A stretch of 64,000 bases of DNA from Porphyrobacter sp. CACIAM 03H1 (GCF_002215495.1 NZ_CP021378.1:1612764-1676763); one strand, 5' to 3'; shown: positions 35,287 to 46,119, counted from the stretch's first letter. Translations and numbers: made by a program. The notes: generated from the letters alone by a model not told the origin.

Positions 35287-37443
35287 TCAGGCCGCAGCCG
35301 CCAGAGCCATGCCGCCGGCGCCGCCCGCGTGTGCGGCGGTGCTGGCGATGAAATCGACATCGACGATCAGCGCGACCTTACCGTTGCCGAGGATCGTCGC
35401 CCCCGCCACGCTGTCGATCTGGCGGTAATGGGCATCCAATGCCTTGATGACGAACTGGCGTTGATCGGTGATCGAATCGACAAGTAGTGCGGCACGGCCA
35501 TGGCCTTCGGTCTCGACCAGCACCAGCACGCCCTCGCAGGGGTTCATGACCGCCTCGTTCGCCCCGGTCAGCGCGCCCAGCGGCACGATCGGAACGAAGC
35601 TGCCGCGCGCGTTGAGCATCTGGGCCCGGGTGCCCATGCCCTTGACGTCGGCGGGGGTGGGCCGGAGGCTCTCGATCACGTGGGTGAGCGGGATCACGAG
35701 CGACTGGTCGCCGACCTGCACGATCATCCCGTCGGAGATCGCGAGCGTCAGGGGCAGGGCGAGGCTGAAGGTCGTTCCCTTGCCAGGCACGCTCTCGATG
35801 GTGATGCGCCCGCCCAGCTCCTTCACGTTCTGCTTGACCACGTCCATGCCCACGCCCCGGCCCGAGATGTTCGAGACCTGCGCGGCGGTGGAGAAGCCGG
35901 GAGCGAAGATCAGCTGGTTGATGTCGTCATCGGTCAGCTGAGCCTCGGGCGCGACGAGGCCATTGGCGATGGCCTTCGCCAGCACCCGGTCGCGGTCGAT
36001 CCCGCGCCCGTCATCCGCGATGCGGATGATGATGCGCCCGGCCTTCTGCTCGGCCGAGAGGGTGAGGGTGCCCTCCGGGTCCTTGCCCGCCGCACGGCGT
36101 TCGTCGGGCGGCTCGATCCCGTGGTCGACAGCGTTGCGGATGAGGTGCGTCATCGGCTCGGAGAGCCGCTCGATCACGGTCTTGTCGAGTTCCGTCGTCT
36201 CACCGAACACCTCGAGCTTGACGTGCTTGCCGGTCGAGGTGCCGAGTTCACGCAACAGGCGGGGGACGCGGCCGAACACCGAACTGATCGGCTGGGCGCG
36301 GAAGGCCATGGCGTGTTCCTGGATGTCGCGCACCAGGGTCTCGATCAGCGCCAGCTCCTCGATATGGGCGAGGTTCTCGTTGGCGAGCCGCTGGGCGAGC
36401 ATGGCCTGCGCGATCACCAGCTCGCCGACGCCGTCGATCAGCATGTCGAGCTTGCGGAGGTCGATCCGGACCGATTGCGTCACAGGAGCGGCGGCGGCTG
36501 CTGCTGCTGCGGGCGCCGTCGGTCCTGCGCCCGCCGGGGCGGCTGGCTGGGGTGCGGCCGCTGCGCCGGCGTCGCCCACTGCCGTCACGGTTGCGGGCGC
36601 CGGTGTGGCCGATGCCACAGGCGGCTGGGGCGCGGCGATGCGCGGCGGCGGCATGGTACCCTCCGGCCCGTAGGCGACCGCGACTTCGTCGCCGACGAAA
36701 TCGAAGATCTCGGCGACGCTTTCGCGCGTGACATGGCCGGGCATCCGGAAGGTCCAGCCGAAATAGCCCTCGTTCACGGCAAGGCGCTCGAAGGTCGGAA
36801 CGGCGGCGATGTCGCACAGCTCGCAGGTGCCGCCGAGATCGCACAGCTCGCGCAGCCACAGCAGCGGTTCGCTGCCCTTGGTCATGGCCCCGGCATGGGG
36901 GCGGATGTGGACCAGCCAGCCTTCGGGTGCCGCCTTGGCGGGCGGGGCGGGGGCGGAAAGCTCGTTCAGCAGCGCGTCGAGATCGTCGAGCGGATCGCTT
37001 GCGACCGGCGCAGGCGCAGGCGCGGGCGCGGCGGGCGCGGCGGGCGGAGGGGCAACCTCCCCGCCATTGCCCGCCCGCGCAGCCTCGAGCCGCGCGAGAA
37101 GATCGGCATCGTCGGGCGGGGTGCCACCGCCGCGTGCCGCCTCGACATGGTCGCGCAGGCAGTCAAGCGCGAGCAGCAGCAGATCGACCAGCCCCGCCTC
37201 GAGCGGCACCAGCCCCTCGCGGATGTCGCCCAGCAGGTTCTCGAAGCCATGGGTGTAGGCGGCGAGCGCGGTGTGCCCGAAAGCGCCGGCGCCGCCCTTG
37301 ACCGAATGCACCGCGCGGAAGATCGCGTTGATCGTCTCCGCATCGTGGGTGCCCTCGCGGCAGGCGGCCAGGCCGCTTTCCGCCGCCTCCAGCGATTCCT
37401 CGCATTCGACGAAGAAGATCTGCTTGATGTCGTCTTCGGTCAT
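35287..37443 (-). CDS. cheA: Chemotaxis histidine kinase CheA
   Basis: A 718-residue CheA. The P1 domain phosphorylation site is His46 in RAVHSVKGGAGAFG. Ala/Pro-rich linkers flank a central region. The dimerisation and ATP-binding domains include HLIRNAVDHGIEPP, IADDGRGIDRDRV and ISGRGVGMDVVKQNVKELGG. The C-terminal CheW-like regulatory domain contains GMIVQVGDQSLVIPL and ALLVDSITDQRQFVIK. The ATG at 37443 overlaps the STAS gene (ATGA). It phosphorylates CheY and CheB. Confidence 0.95.
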   Translation of the reverse strand: MTEDDIKQIFFVECEESLEAAESGLAACREGTHDAETINAIFRAVHSVKGGAGAFGHTALAAYTHGFENLLGDIREGLVPLEAGLVDLLLLALDCLRDHVEAARGGGTPPDDADLLARLEAARAGNGGEVAPPPAAPAAPAPAPAPVASDPLDDLDALLNELSAPAPPAKAAPEGWLVHIRPHAGAMTKGSEPLLWLRELCDLGGTCELCDIAAVPTFERLAVNEGYFGWTFRMPGHVTRESVAEIFDFVGDEVAVAYGPEGTMPPPRIAAPQPPVASATPAPATVTAVGDAGAAAAPQPAAPAGAGPTAPAAAAAAAAPVTQSVRIDLRKLDMLIDGVGELVIAQAMLAQRLANENLAHIEELALIETLVRDIQEHAMAFRAQPISSVFGRVPRLLRELGTSTGKHVKLEVFGETTELDKTVIERLSEPMTHLIRNAVDHGIEPPDERRAAGKDPEGTLTLSAEQKAGRIIIRIADDGRGIDRDRVLAKAIANGLVAPEAQLTDDDINQLIFAPGFSTAAQVSNISGRGVGMDVVKQNVKELGGRITIESVPGKGTTFSLALPLTLAISDGMIVQVGDQSLVIPLTHVIESLRPTPADVKGMGTRAQMLNARGSFVPIVPLGALTGANEAVMNPCEGVLVLVETEGHGRAALLVDSITDQRQFVIKALDAHYRQIDSVAGATILGNGKVALIVDVDFIASTAAHAGGAGGMALAAAA

Positions 37444-37697
37444 GCCGTCACGCCCTCCAGAAGGATGTGGTCGAGACCGGCCAGGCGCAGCGCGGCGGTG
37501 AAGGCCTCGCTGGGGTGCTGGATCACGATCCCGCCCTCGCTGCGCGCCGCCGAGACCAGCAGTTGCAGCATCGCCTGCCCGATCCGCTCGACGCGGGCGG
37601 CATCGACCGGAAGCGGCGCGGACCCGAGCGAATCCGCGATCTCGGGATAGAGCGCCGCGGCGGCGCTCCGGTCGCAGATGGAGGGAAGAGTGATCAT
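37440..37697 (-). CDS. STAS-domain protein, first gene of the che operon
   Basis: An 85-residue single STAS domain, similar in layout to MlaB/SpoIIAA-like proteins (LPVDAARVERIGQAMLQLLV around residues 29-48). At the place where anti-anti-sigma factors carry the phosphorylated Ser there is Gln/Ala, so switch control by a kinase is not expected. The ATG at 37697 is taken; an open frame continues upstream. The stop overlaps cheA. It is a plausible structural partner of the CheA array, function unknown. Confidence 0.75.
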   Translation of the reverse strand: MITLPSICDRSAAAALYPEIADSLGSAPLPVDAARVERIGQAMLQLLVSAARSEGGIVIQHPSEAFTAALRLAGLDHILLEGVTA

Positions 37698-37821
37698 CCT
37701 TGTGGCCTCGCTCAAAGGGAAGAAGCGGTCGGGGGCTCCGGCCCCTGACGGGGTGCGCAAGCCTGCCCAAGGTCATAGGCGACAGGGTTAAAGAGCGGTT
37801 TTCGCAAGGCCCGGGGGCAAT

Positions 37822-37828
37822 CCCCTAG
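37822..37828. promoter_or_regulatory. CCCCTAG element upstream of the che operon
   Basis: CAATCCCCTAG ends at 37828, 125-131 bp upstream of the STAS start. It belongs to the set of related elements at 42263, 43475, 43488 and 47526. The small GCGGCC/GGCCGC hairpin at 37831-37846, next to it, overlaps the stop codon of the neighbouring chemoreceptor and may end that transcript. The rest of the 140 bp gap holds nothing else I can name. Confidence 0.35.
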
Positions 37829-37837
37829 CCGCGGCCG

Positions 37838-39592
37838 TCAGGCCGCGAGGGTTCCGCCCCAGCCGCTCCCTGCCGCCCCTGCGCGGTCCGTCCCGCCGCC
37901 GATCCGGAAACCGGCAAAGGTGGCCGCCAGCTGGCGCGCCTCGTGGTTGAGGTTCTTGGTCGCGGCGTTGGTTTCCTCGACCATCGCCGCGTTCTGCTGG
38001 GTCATCTTGTCCATCGCGCCGATCGTCTCGGAAACCTTGCGCAACGCGATGCTCTGTTCGCTCACGGCATCGGCGATGCTGGTGACGGCCTGCGTCACCT
38101 CGCCGACCCGGGCGATGATCGCCTCGAGTGCGGAACCGGTCTCGTTGACCAGCGAGACGCCGGTCTGGACGTGTCCGCCGACCGCCTCCACCCGCGACTT
38201 GATCTCGCTCGCGGCCTCGGTCGCCCGCATCGAGAGCGCGCGAACCTCCGATGCGACCACCGAGAAGCCCTTGCCCGCCTCGCCGGCGCGCGCGGCCTCG
38301 ACCCCGGCGTTGAGGGCGAGGAGGTTGGTCTGAAAGGCGATGTTGTCGATCATCGCTGTGATCTCGGAGATCTCGACGCTTGCGGTCTCGATCTTGCCCA
38401 TCGCCTGGATCGCGCGGCCGACCACCTCGCCGCCAGTCTCCGCCTCGGCCCGCGCATCGCGCATCGAGCCGCTGACACCGACCGCGAGCTTGGCGTTTTG
38501 TTCGATATTGGCGCTGAGGCTCGCCATCGTGCTCGAGGACAGCTGGAGCCGCGCGGCCTGGTCCTCGCTGCGGCTGGCGAGGTCGGTCATGGCGTGCTCG
38601 ATCTCGTTCGAGGTAAGATTGATTGAGCCGATGCTGTCGTTGACGGCACCCATGGCTTGCGAGAGGCGCTCCATCGCCCCGTTGAAGTCCCGCGCGAGCG
38701 CGGCGAAGGCGGGGGGCATGTCGGTCAGGCGCACGGTCAGGTCCGAATCCGCCACCGCCGCGAGGGTGCGGCCGATGCGGGCAACCGCCTCCTCGCGCTC
38801 GGCGACGGCCTGCTCACGCTCGATCGCGGCATCGCGGAACACCAGCATCGCCTGCGCCATCGCGCCAAGCTCGTCGCTCCGGTCCGTGCCCGGAATTGCG
38901 ATGTCGTTGGATCCCCTGGAGAGGTCGGTCACCGCCCTGGTGAGGGCGACGATGGGCTGCGCAATCGACCTGGTCAGTCCGCGCGACAGCACCAGCGCAA
39001 GGCCGATCAGGATCGTGCCGCCGAGGCCGATCGCGACCCATGCCATGGTGATGACGCCGGCCTGCCGCTCGGTCTCGCTGGCGATCGCCGCGTGCTGGGC
39101 ATCGCGGATCTCGCGCAGGGGATTGACGGCGTCGGTGACCAGCACGCGCTTGCCCGCCGCACGGATCGCCTCCTGCGCCGCGTCGCGGCCACCGGCCTTC
39201 ACCACGGCGATGTACTTGTCGCCCCAGTCGCGCCGCCATTCGAGCGTTTCCTCGCGCGAGACCCGGGCGAGCTGCTTGAGCGCCGGGTCGGCGAGCGCGG
39301 CTTCGAGCTTGCGCGAGGCCTCGTCGTAATCGTCGCGGCCCTCGTAGTAGGACTTGAGATAGCTTTCGTCGGCGGTGACGAGGAAACCGCGCATCTGGCT
39401 GTTCTGGCGCAGCAGCGCCGTCTCGAGCGCCAGCACGTCGGCGAGGATTTCCTGGCTCGCGGTGTTCCTCGCGGTGACCGAGGAGATCATCGCGAGGCTC
39501 ACCCCGCAGGCGATCATCACCGCCGCGGCGACGACGTTCAGCGAGACGAAGGCAAAGCCGAGGCGGCGCGGGATGTTCATCCGGTCAAGCAT
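37838..39592 (-). CDS. Methyl-accepting chemotaxis protein with CHASE3-type sensor
   Basis: A 584-residue chemoreceptor with TM1 at about residues 12-33, a periplasmic helical domain (about 40-185, CHASE3-like, with [19 protein letters not shown]), TM2 near 186-208, HAMP around 209-262 and the signalling hairpin ([20 protein letters not shown] at about 430-450). It ends without a tether pentapeptide. Its start is 40 bp after the stop of the TonB-dependent receptor, with GAGAGGA 10 bp upstream, so the two are probably co-transcribed. This makes it a candidate sensor for the substrate of that receptor. Confidence 0.92.
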   Translation of the reverse strand: MLDRMNIPRRLGFAFVSLNVVAAAVMIACGVSLAMISSVTARNTASQEILADVLALETALLRQNSQMRGFLVTADESYLKSYYEGRDDYDEASRKLEAALADPALKQLARVSREETLEWRRDWGDKYIAVVKAGGRDAAQEAIRAAGKRVLVTDAVNPLREIRDAQHAAIASETERQAGVITMAWVAIGLGGTILIGLALVLSRGLTRSIAQPIVALTRAVTDLSRGSNDIAIPGTDRSDELGAMAQAMLVFRDAAIEREQAVAEREEAVARIGRTLAAVADSDLTVRLTDMPPAFAALARDFNGAMERLSQAMGAVNDSIGSINLTSNEIEHAMTDLASRSEDQAARLQLSSSTMASLSANIEQNAKLAVGVSGSMRDARAEAETGGEVVGRAIQAMGKIETASVEISEITAMIDNIAFQTNLLALNAGVEAARAGEAGKGFSVVASEVRALSMRATEAASEIKSRVEAVGGHVQTGVSLVNETGSALEAIIARVGEVTQAVTSIADAVSEQSIALRKVSETIGAMDKMTQQNAAMVEETNAATKNLNHEARQLAATFAGFRIGGGTDRAGAAGSGWGGTLAA

Positions 39593-39632
39593 GGCGGGGG
39601 GTCCTCTCGTCCAGGTCTTTCGCGCCCGCCCC

Positions 39633-42122
39633 TCAGAAGGCGTAGCGCAGGGATGCAGTGACGGTGCGCCCGTTCATGACCTGCGCGTTGGCAAGGCCCG
39701 AGGGCGGGATGGTGGGTGCCTGGATCGCGACCACGGCCAGTTCGTCGAAGACGTTGAAGGCGTTGAGCGCGACCGTCACGCCCTCGGCGGGGCGGTATTG
39801 CACGAAGGGGCTGACGAGCACGTAGCCCGGCTGGCGCAGCTGGTTGGTGTCCTGCGCATAGCTCGAGGTGGTGCCGTTGATCACCGCGCCGAAGCTGACC
39901 GCGTCGAGCGCGACTTCGGGCCGGGCGAAGAAGGCGAAATCGGGGATGTGGCGGGGGGTGTTGCCGTCGAAGGCGGGGTCGATCTCGTCACGGTCGATGG
40001 CGGCGTCGGTCCAGGTCGCGCCGACCACGAGGGCGAAGGGCCCCTCGCGCCACTCGCCCTCGAATTCGAGTCCCTTGGCGCTGTAGGTGCGGTTGACCGG
40101 CACCACCTGTGCCTGCCCGGCCGCATTGGCGTTGATCTGGAAGTTGCGCTCGTCGGTCGAGGCCCAGAAGCCGGTGAGGAAGGCGCTGAGACCGTCCCTG
40201 CGGAACTTCACCCCGGCCTCGGCCTGCTTGACGATCGACACCTGCACGCCTGGATCGCGCGGACGGCCGGTGACGGGATTGAGCGTTTCCGTCCCGATGG
40301 CGTTTTCGGCGCTCGCACGCCCGCCGCGGCTGTAGCGGGCGAAGGCCGAGAAGCTGTCGGTGAAGCGGTAGTTCACCCCCGCGGAGTAGGAGAGATAGTC
40401 GTATTCGTAGTCGACCGGCGCGGGCTGGCTGAGCGGCAGGATCGGCACGGTGCGTTCGGGCAAGGAAATCTGCCCGTTGCCGTTGACGTCGATCGGCGCG
40501 ACGCCGACCCGTCCGCCGCCGAAGTTCGAGGAGAACACCTGTCCCTGCACATCGCCGCGGTCCCAGCGGATGCTGGCTCCGATGGCGAGCTTGCCGATCT
40601 GGTAGTTCACCGACCCATAGGGCGCGAGGATGTCGTAGGTCACGTCGTAGCGGTTGTGATAGATGGTGAAGGGCAGACCGACCGCGAAGCCATAAGCGAG
40701 CGTCCCCGCGTCGGTCAGCGGCACGCCGGCCGCCGTGGCGAGGTTCACCGGTGCGTTGCGCCCTCCGCCTGCGAGATCCTGCAAGGTGCTGGTGAAGTTC
40801 CAGAACATCCGGATGTCCTGGCTCGAATTGTAGACCCCCGCGGTGGTGGTCAGCTTGCCTTCGCCCACGTCCCACACGCGCGTGGCGCGCAGGTCGTTGG
40901 TGGCGTTGTCGAGGCTCTCGAGATCGGCATGGATCCGCGCCGAGAGCGCCAGCAGGCGCGCGTCGGTGATGGGCTGGCCCGACTGCGGCCCGGCGGCATA
41001 AGTCAGGCGCGCGCCCGGTCCGCCGAATCCTGCGAAGAAGGGTGCCGGCGCCGCCACGAAGGGCACGTTGTCGTTGTATTCGCCGCTGATGTCGGAGAAA
41101 CGGAAGCGGTTGGTGACAGTGAACCCGGCGATCTCGAACTGCGCTTCCAGCCCGATCGCCGCGACCCGCGCGGCAAGGCCGTTGCCGGCGTCGAGCACGG
41201 TCGGGCGGTTGTTGCGGTCGACCTCGGCATAGCTGCGGGTGAGCGGCGAGAGATAGCCCTGCTCGCGGATGTCGTAGCCGGGCAGGAAGCCGATCTCAGG
41301 GTCGGCATCCGTCCCGCGGATGGTCACGGGCAGGGTGCCGTAATTGGGCTGACGGTCGTCGAGATACTTGCCGTAGAGGCGGATGTAGCCGCGTTCGAAC
41401 TCCCGGGTGAGGTTGGCCTTGATCTGCCCGCCCTCGAAACCGTTGAAGCCGATATCGCGCGGGCCCTCGCCGGTGCGGAAGAAGCCGCCGGCATGGAACC
41501 GCCAGCCATCGCCGAGCGGCGCGCCATAGGCGAAATCGATCCGCTTGAGGTCATGCCCGACCCCGCTCGAGACCTGCATGAGGCCGCCCGCCGTCTCGCC
41601 GGTCTTCGAGATGAAGTTGATGAGCCCGCCCGGCGAATTCGAGGCGAAGGTGGAGGCCGAGCCGCCGCGGATCGCCTGGACCTGCGACAGCGTCAGGTCG
41701 GCGCGCAGGAACTGGTCGATCCCGGCAAATTGGATGTCGCCGAATTCGAGCACCGGCAGGCCGTCCTCCTGCAATTGCAGGAACTTGGAGCCTTCCGCCG
41801 CCAGCGGCAGGCCGCGGATCGTGATCGCCGAGAAGCCGTCGATATCGGAGGTCTCGGAACGGATGCCGGGGATGTTCTGCATGATCCCGGCGATCGAGCT
41901 GACCGAGAGCTGGGCGAGGTCGTGATCGTCGAGCACGCTCGCCGAGATGGCGGTGTCGAGCAGGTCGCGGCCCTTTGCGACGCCGGTGGTGAAGGCCTTG
42001 GGGGACGGGGCCGGTGCCGGGGCGGTGCCTGCCTCTTCGGAGAGAGTGGCGTCCTCCGCCCGGAGCGGAAGTGCGGCGGTGGTGGCGAAAAGGGTGGCGA
42101 CAAAGGCAGTGCAAAGGCGCAT
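39633..42122 (-). CDS. TonB-dependent outer-membrane receptor with EF-hand-like loop
   Basis: An 829-residue receptor. The signal peptide ends after LRA (about residue 22). The plug domain holds [20 protein letters not shown] and [16 protein letters not shown], and the barrel ends in the typical aromatic LRYAF. Residues 545-556 read [12 protein letters not shown], a perfect 12-residue EF-hand loop pattern with Asp, Asn, Asn and Glu at positions 1, 3, 5 and 12, in a presumed surface loop. The plug lacks a clear FecA-type signalling domain. It is paralogous to the receptor at 43596 and lies upstream of a chemoreceptor. The substrate is unknown. Confidence 0.93.
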   Translation of the reverse strand: MRLCTAFVATLFATTAALPLRAEDATLSEEAGTAPAPAPSPKAFTTGVAKGRDLLDTAISASVLDDHDLAQLSVSSIAGIMQNIPGIRSETSDIDGFSAITIRGLPLAAEGSKFLQLQEDGLPVLEFGDIQFAGIDQFLRADLTLSQVQAIRGGSASTFASNSPGGLINFISKTGETAGGLMQVSSGVGHDLKRIDFAYGAPLGDGWRFHAGGFFRTGEGPRDIGFNGFEGGQIKANLTREFERGYIRLYGKYLDDRQPNYGTLPVTIRGTDADPEIGFLPGYDIREQGYLSPLTRSYAEVDRNNRPTVLDAGNGLAARVAAIGLEAQFEIAGFTVTNRFRFSDISGEYNDNVPFVAAPAPFFAGFGGPGARLTYAAGPQSGQPITDARLLALSARIHADLESLDNATNDLRATRVWDVGEGKLTTTAGVYNSSQDIRMFWNFTSTLQDLAGGGRNAPVNLATAAGVPLTDAGTLAYGFAVGLPFTIYHNRYDVTYDILAPYGSVNYQIGKLAIGASIRWDRGDVQGQVFSSNFGGGRVGVAPIDVNGNGQISLPERTVPILPLSQPAPVDYEYDYLSYSAGVNYRFTDSFSAFARYSRGGRASAENAIGTETLNPVTGRPRDPGVQVSIVKQAEAGVKFRRDGLSAFLTGFWASTDERNFQINANAAGQAQVVPVNRTYSAKGLEFEGEWREGPFALVVGATWTDAAIDRDEIDPAFDGNTPRHIPDFAFFARPEVALDAVSFGAVINGTTSSYAQDTNQLRQPGYVLVSPFVQYRPAEGVTVALNAFNVFDELAVVAIQAPTIPPSGLANAQVMNGRTVTASLRYAF

Positions 42123-42262
42123 TCTTCAGGGAACTCCGGGGTTGAGCCAAATTGGCCGGAGCGTCGCCCTAGAACCGCCTCCTTTAACCGGGCGGCGCAG
42201 CGCGGATCGGTAGTGTTACGGGGCAGGCGATTGCGCCCCCGGACGAAGCGGCTGCGCACTTT

Positions 42263-42270
42263 CCCCTAGG
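42263..42270. promoter_or_regulatory. CCCCTAGG element between the TonB receptor and the DUF2332 gene
   Basis: CACTTTCCCCTAGG ends at 42270, 141 bp upstream of the receptor start (minus strand) and 66 bp before the divergent gene. It is one of five similar elements in the chemosensory island. The remainder of the 213 bp gap is plain GC-rich sequence. Confidence 0.35.
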
Positions 42271-42335
42271 CCGCCAGCCAGACAATTTGCCCGGGCGCAC
42301 CCTATGGCTGCCATTCCCGACCGTGAGCCGAGGCT

Positions 42336-43457
42336 GTGCGTTTGACCTTTCCTTTCCTTCCCGACCAGATCGCCGTGGCTCGGCCCGACCCGGTCGGGCG
42401 TCCCGGCCGCACCGTCCGCCAGCTGCGCATCGAGGCGCGCAAGGCCGCCGATTTCGGCAAGCCGCTCGCCGCCGCTCTGATGGAGTCGCTGGCGCGGGTG
42501 CTGCCACGCAGCGGGCCAGTGTTCGCATGCATCGAGCACTGGCCGGGCGATCTCGCCAGCGACGGCGTGATCTTCCGGCTCAATGCCGGGCTCCACGCCC
42601 TTGCCCTCACGGGGCAGGCGCCGGCATTGGGCGCGCTCTACTGCGAAGGCCTGCTGCTGCCGCCCGCGCTGCTCGACCGTACGCTGACGAAGGCGCTATG
42701 CGGCCATGCCGACACGCTGCTCGGCTGGCTTGCCCATCCCACCCAGACCAACGAGGTCGCGCGCGTGGCGGGCCTCGTCGCCGCGCTGCTCGAACTCGGG
42801 CGCGCGCGGGCGATGCCCTGCGAGGTGCTGGAACTGGGCGCGAGCGCCGGGCTCAATCTCAATGTCCCGCGCTATGCCGTCCGGCTCGGCGCAGTCGCGG
42901 CCTGCGCGCCGACGAGTACGGTCACGCTGGCTCCCGCGTGGCGCGGGCGCGCGGCGGCGGCGGGCGAGGTGGCGATCACCGCCGCCCGCGGGGTCGATCT
43001 CCATCCGCTCGATGTCGCCATGCCCGCCGACCGCGAGAGCCTCAGGGCCTATGTCTGGCCCGGGGAGGTCGCTCGCGCCCAGCGCCTGGAGGCCGCGATC
43101 GGGATCGCGCGCTGCCATCCGCCGCAGGTCGAGACCGGTCGTGCGAGCGCATGGCTCGCCTGCCGCCTCCTTGAACACCAGCCAGCGGACACGCGCCGCG
43201 TGGTGTTCCATTCGATGGTGCTGCAATATGCCGACGCCGCCGAGCGCGCCGCGATCGACGCAGCCTTCGCCGCGGCAGGAGCGCGGGCGCAGCCCGATCG
43301 TCCGCTGGCGCGGGTCGGCATCGAATGGCGCCCCGATCGCCGCGCGGTGGAACTGCGGATCGCGCAGTGGGACGGGGCGGGCCACGCGGGCGAGAGCCGC
43401 ATCGCCGCGCACTGCCACCCCTATGGCGAATGGATCGACTGGCACGGCCTCGCCTGA
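42336..43457 (+). CDS. DUF2332 family protein
   Basis: A 373-residue protein of a conserved family without assigned function. It begins with GTG at 42336 (MRLTFPFLPDQ). The centre has CEVLELGASAGLNLNVPRYA (about residues 162-181), which resembles the glycine-rich loop of a SAM-dependent methyltransferase; RRVVFHSMVLQYADAAER follows near 285. Such a loop suggests a Rossmann fold, but catalysis is unproven. It lies between the two TonB receptors, divergent from one and upstream of the other by 138 bp. Confidence 0.82.
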   Translation: MRLTFPFLPDQIAVARPDPVGRPGRTVRQLRIEARKAADFGKPLAAALMESLARVLPRSGPVFACIEHWPGDLASDGVIFRLNAGLHALALTGQAPALGALYCEGLLLPPALLDRTLTKALCGHADTLLGWLAHPTQTNEVARVAGLVAALLELGRARAMPCEVLELGASAGLNLNVPRYAVRLGAVAACAPTSTVTLAPAWRGRAAAAGEVAITAARGVDLHPLDVAMPADRESLRAYVWPGEVARAQRLEAAIGIARCHPPQVETGRASAWLACRLLEHQPADTRRVVFHSMVLQYADAAERAAIDAAFAAAGARAQPDRPLARVGIEWRPDRRAVELRIAQWDGAGHAGESRIAAHCHPYGEWIDWHGLA

Positions 43458-43474
43458 AGGCCCTTGTGGCCATT

Positions 43475-43496
43475 CCCTAGCGTCACTCCCTAGGTG
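43475..43496. promoter_or_regulatory. Paired CCCTAG elements upstream of the second TonB receptor
   Basis: CATTCCCTAG and CACTCCCTAGGTG are a 13 bp-spaced direct repeat (CCCTAG at 43475-43480 and 43488-43493), about 100-120 bp before the receptor start at 43596. The spacing is close to one helical turn. It is the densest example of the shared motif. Confidence 0.4.
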
Positions 43497-43595
43497 CGGC
43501 TTTCAAACCTGCCAATTCCCGCAGGTCTAACGGGCAGGCTGCACTCGATGAAGCCGGGCCGATCCCGAGCACGGCACAACCGGGGGGAGATAGCC

Positions 43596-46094
43596 ATGAA
43601 ACTGCACACCAGAATGCTGCTGCTTGCCGCCACCAGCGCCTTCGCCATGCCGGCGCTGGCGGAAGAGAGTGACGCGGCCGAAGGCGAAGCCGAAGCCGAA
43701 GCCGAAGCCGTCCAGTCCGCCGCACCTGCCCGCCCGCCCGCCGAGATCTTCTCGACCGGCATGGCCAAGGGCCGCGACCGGCTCGACAGCGCGACCTCGA
43801 CCTCTGCGCTCAGGGGCGAGGAGATCGACCGCTTCGGCCCGCGTCCGCTCGGCGAGGTGCTGCGCACGATGGCCGGCCTCAGGGTCGCGACCGGCATCGG
43901 CGAGGGCAACAACAACTACACCGTGCGCGGCCTGCCGCTGGCCGCGGGCGGCTCCAAGTACATGCAGTTCCAGGAAGACGGCCTGCCGGTGCTCGAATTC
44001 GGCGACCTCTTCAACGTCGCCACCGACGTCTACCTCAGGAACGACTTCACCGTGGGCGCGATCGAGACGATCCGCGGCGGTTCGGCCTCGACCTTCGCCT
44101 CGAACTCGCCGGGCGGGATCGTCAACGTCATCTCCCGCACCGGCGAGCAGGTGGGCGGCCGCGCACAGGTGACCGCCGGGCTCGACTTCGACGAGAAGCG
44201 GATCGACTTCGATTACGGCGCCAAGCTGGGCGAAAACACCCGCATGTACATCGGCGGCTTCTACCGCCAGGGCGAAGGGCCGCGCGACATCGGCTTCACG
44301 GGCGTGCGCGGCGGGCAGATCAAGGCCAACATCACCCGCACCTTCGAGGGCGGCTATGTGCGCGCCTATTTCAAGCTGCTCGACGACCGCTCGCCGACAT
44401 TCGCGCCCTATGCGGTGAACATCACCGGCACCGACGCCGACCCCGTGATCCGCAGCTTCCCGGGCTTCGATCTCCGGCGGGATTCGACGCTCTCGGGCTT
44501 CCTCGGCCCGGTCATCACCCTCGATCGCAACAACCAGCCGGTCGCCCTCCCGATCGCGACGGGCCAGAGCGCGAAGTCGCACTCGCTGGGCCTCGAGGCA
44601 CAGTTCGAGCTGGACGGATGGACCGTCACCAACCGCATGCGTTACGCCGTCAACGGCGGCGATTTCAGCCGGATGTTCCCCAACCGCCAGAACACCGTTT
44701 CGGCCTTCGCCGCCTCGATCGGCGGGGCGGGGTCGACTGCCGCCTATGCCAGCGGGCCGCTCGCCGGGCAGGCGATCCCGGGCGGGAGCGCGATCAACGG
44801 CAACGGCCTGCTGTCGCTCTATTTCGTCAGCTTCGTGCGCGCGCGCTCGCTCGACAACTTCACCAACGACCTGCGCGCCAGCAAGGTGTGGGAAGTGGGC
44901 GGCGGCAAGCTGACAACCACCGGCGGGCTTTATCTCGCAACGCAGGAACTCGACACCACCTGGCTGCACACTGCGATGATCGTCGATGCGGCAGGCGGCG
45001 GTCGGACCGCGCAGGTCGACATCTTCAACGCCGCCGGCCAGCCCCAGACCCTGAACGGCTATTTCGCCTTCGGGCGCGAGAGCAGCCTGTTCCGGCGCAT
45101 CTTCGATGTCGATTACCGGGTGCTCGCGCCTTACGGCTCGGTCAACTTCCACGTCGGCAAGCTCGCGGTCGGCGGTTCGCTGCGCTACGATACCGGGCGG
45201 GTGCGCGGGCAGCTGTTTGGAGCCGACCTCGGCGGTGGACGGCAGGGCCTGACCAGCTTCGATTTCAACCGCGACGGGACGATCAACCCGGCCGAACGGC
45301 GCACCGCCTTCCTCCCGCTCGACCGGCCTGCGCCCGTCGATTACGACTACGGCTACCTCAGCTACTCCGCCGGGGTGAACTACCGCGTGGCCGAGAGCTT
45401 TTCGGTCTTCGCCCGCTACAGCCGCGGCGCGCGGGCCAATGCCGACAAGATCCTGTTCACCCCGATCGTCGATCCGCTGACCGGCGGCGTCGCCGATGGC
45501 GACCGCGAGGATGCGGTCACCCAGATCGAGGGCGGCTTCAAGCTGCGGCGCAACGGCATCACTGTCAACGGCACGGTGTTCCATGTCGAGGCCGAGGACA
45601 AGAACGTGCTCAACGGCGCGGCCAATGCCACCAACCGCTCCTACGAGGCCGAGGGGGTCGAGCTCGAAGGCACCTTCACCCGCGGCGTGTTCAACCTGAT
45701 GCTGGCTGCGACCTATACCCAGGCCAAGATCACCGAGGACCGGGTCGGGGGCGTATTCACCGGCCGCGAGCCGCGCCACCAGCCGGACTGGGTGTTCGTA
45801 GCCGTGCCGCAGGTCGATCTCGGCCGCTTCGCCGCCGGCGCGAACATCGTCACCATCACGGGCAGCTATGCCCAGGACAGCAACCTCCTGCGGATGCCCG
45901 GCTTCACCACCGTCGGCGCCTATGTCGAATACGAGCCAGCCGAGAACCTGCGCCTCACCGTGAGCGCGCAGAACCTGTTCGACACGCTCGGCATCTTCGA
46001 GGTCAACCAGGCGAGCGTGCCAGCCAACGGGATCGGCTTTGCCCGTGCCGCCAACGGGCGGACCGTGCAGGCCTCGTTGCGCCTCGCCTTCTGA
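43596..46094 (+). CDS. TonB-dependent outer-membrane receptor, paralogue with EF-hand-like loop
   Basis: An 832-residue receptor. The signal peptide ends after ALA (about residue 22); a repetitive Glu/Ala stretch (EGEAEAEAEAV) follows. Plug motifs VRGLPLAAGGSKYMQFQE and [16 protein letters not shown] match the receptor at 39633, as do [20 protein letters not shown] and [10 protein letters not shown]. Residues 556-567 read DFNRDGTINPAE, again a canonical EF-hand loop. The barrel ends LRLAF. GGGGGGAGA lies before the ATG at 43596; the open frame extends 102 bp upstream without such a site. The substrate is unknown. Confidence 0.93.
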   Translation: MKLHTRMLLLAATSAFAMPALAEESDAAEGEAEAEAEAVQSAAPARPPAEIFSTGMAKGRDRLDSATSTSALRGEEIDRFGPRPLGEVLRTMAGLRVATGIGEGNNNYTVRGLPLAAGGSKYMQFQEDGLPVLEFGDLFNVATDVYLRNDFTVGAIETIRGGSASTFASNSPGGIVNVISRTGEQVGGRAQVTAGLDFDEKRIDFDYGAKLGENTRMYIGGFYRQGEGPRDIGFTGVRGGQIKANITRTFEGGYVRAYFKLLDDRSPTFAPYAVNITGTDADPVIRSFPGFDLRRDSTLSGFLGPVITLDRNNQPVALPIATGQSAKSHSLGLEAQFELDGWTVTNRMRYAVNGGDFSRMFPNRQNTVSAFAASIGGAGSTAAYASGPLAGQAIPGGSAINGNGLLSLYFVSFVRARSLDNFTNDLRASKVWEVGGGKLTTTGGLYLATQELDTTWLHTAMIVDAAGGGRTAQVDIFNAAGQPQTLNGYFAFGRESSLFRRIFDVDYRVLAPYGSVNFHVGKLAVGGSLRYDTGRVRGQLFGADLGGGRQGLTSFDFNRDGTINPAERRTAFLPLDRPAPVDYDYGYLSYSAGVNYRVAESFSVFARYSRGARANADKILFTPIVDPLTGGVADGDREDAVTQIEGGFKLRRNGITVNGTVFHVEAEDKNVLNGAANATNRSYEAEGVELEGTFTRGVFNLMLAATYTQAKITEDRVGGVFTGREPRHQPDWVFVAVPQVDLGRFAAGANIVTITGSYAQDSNLLRMPGFTTVGAYVEYEPAENLRLTVSAQNLFDTLGIFEVNQASVPANGIGFARAANGRTVQASLRLAF

Positions 46095-46119
46095 CGACCG
46101 GCACCATCGGCGAAACGGG

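Noticed and set aside
29777..37697. che operon as part of a flagellar cluster
   Set aside because: No flagellin, motor, hook, export or pilus gene is seen anywhere in the window, so the output cannot be named.
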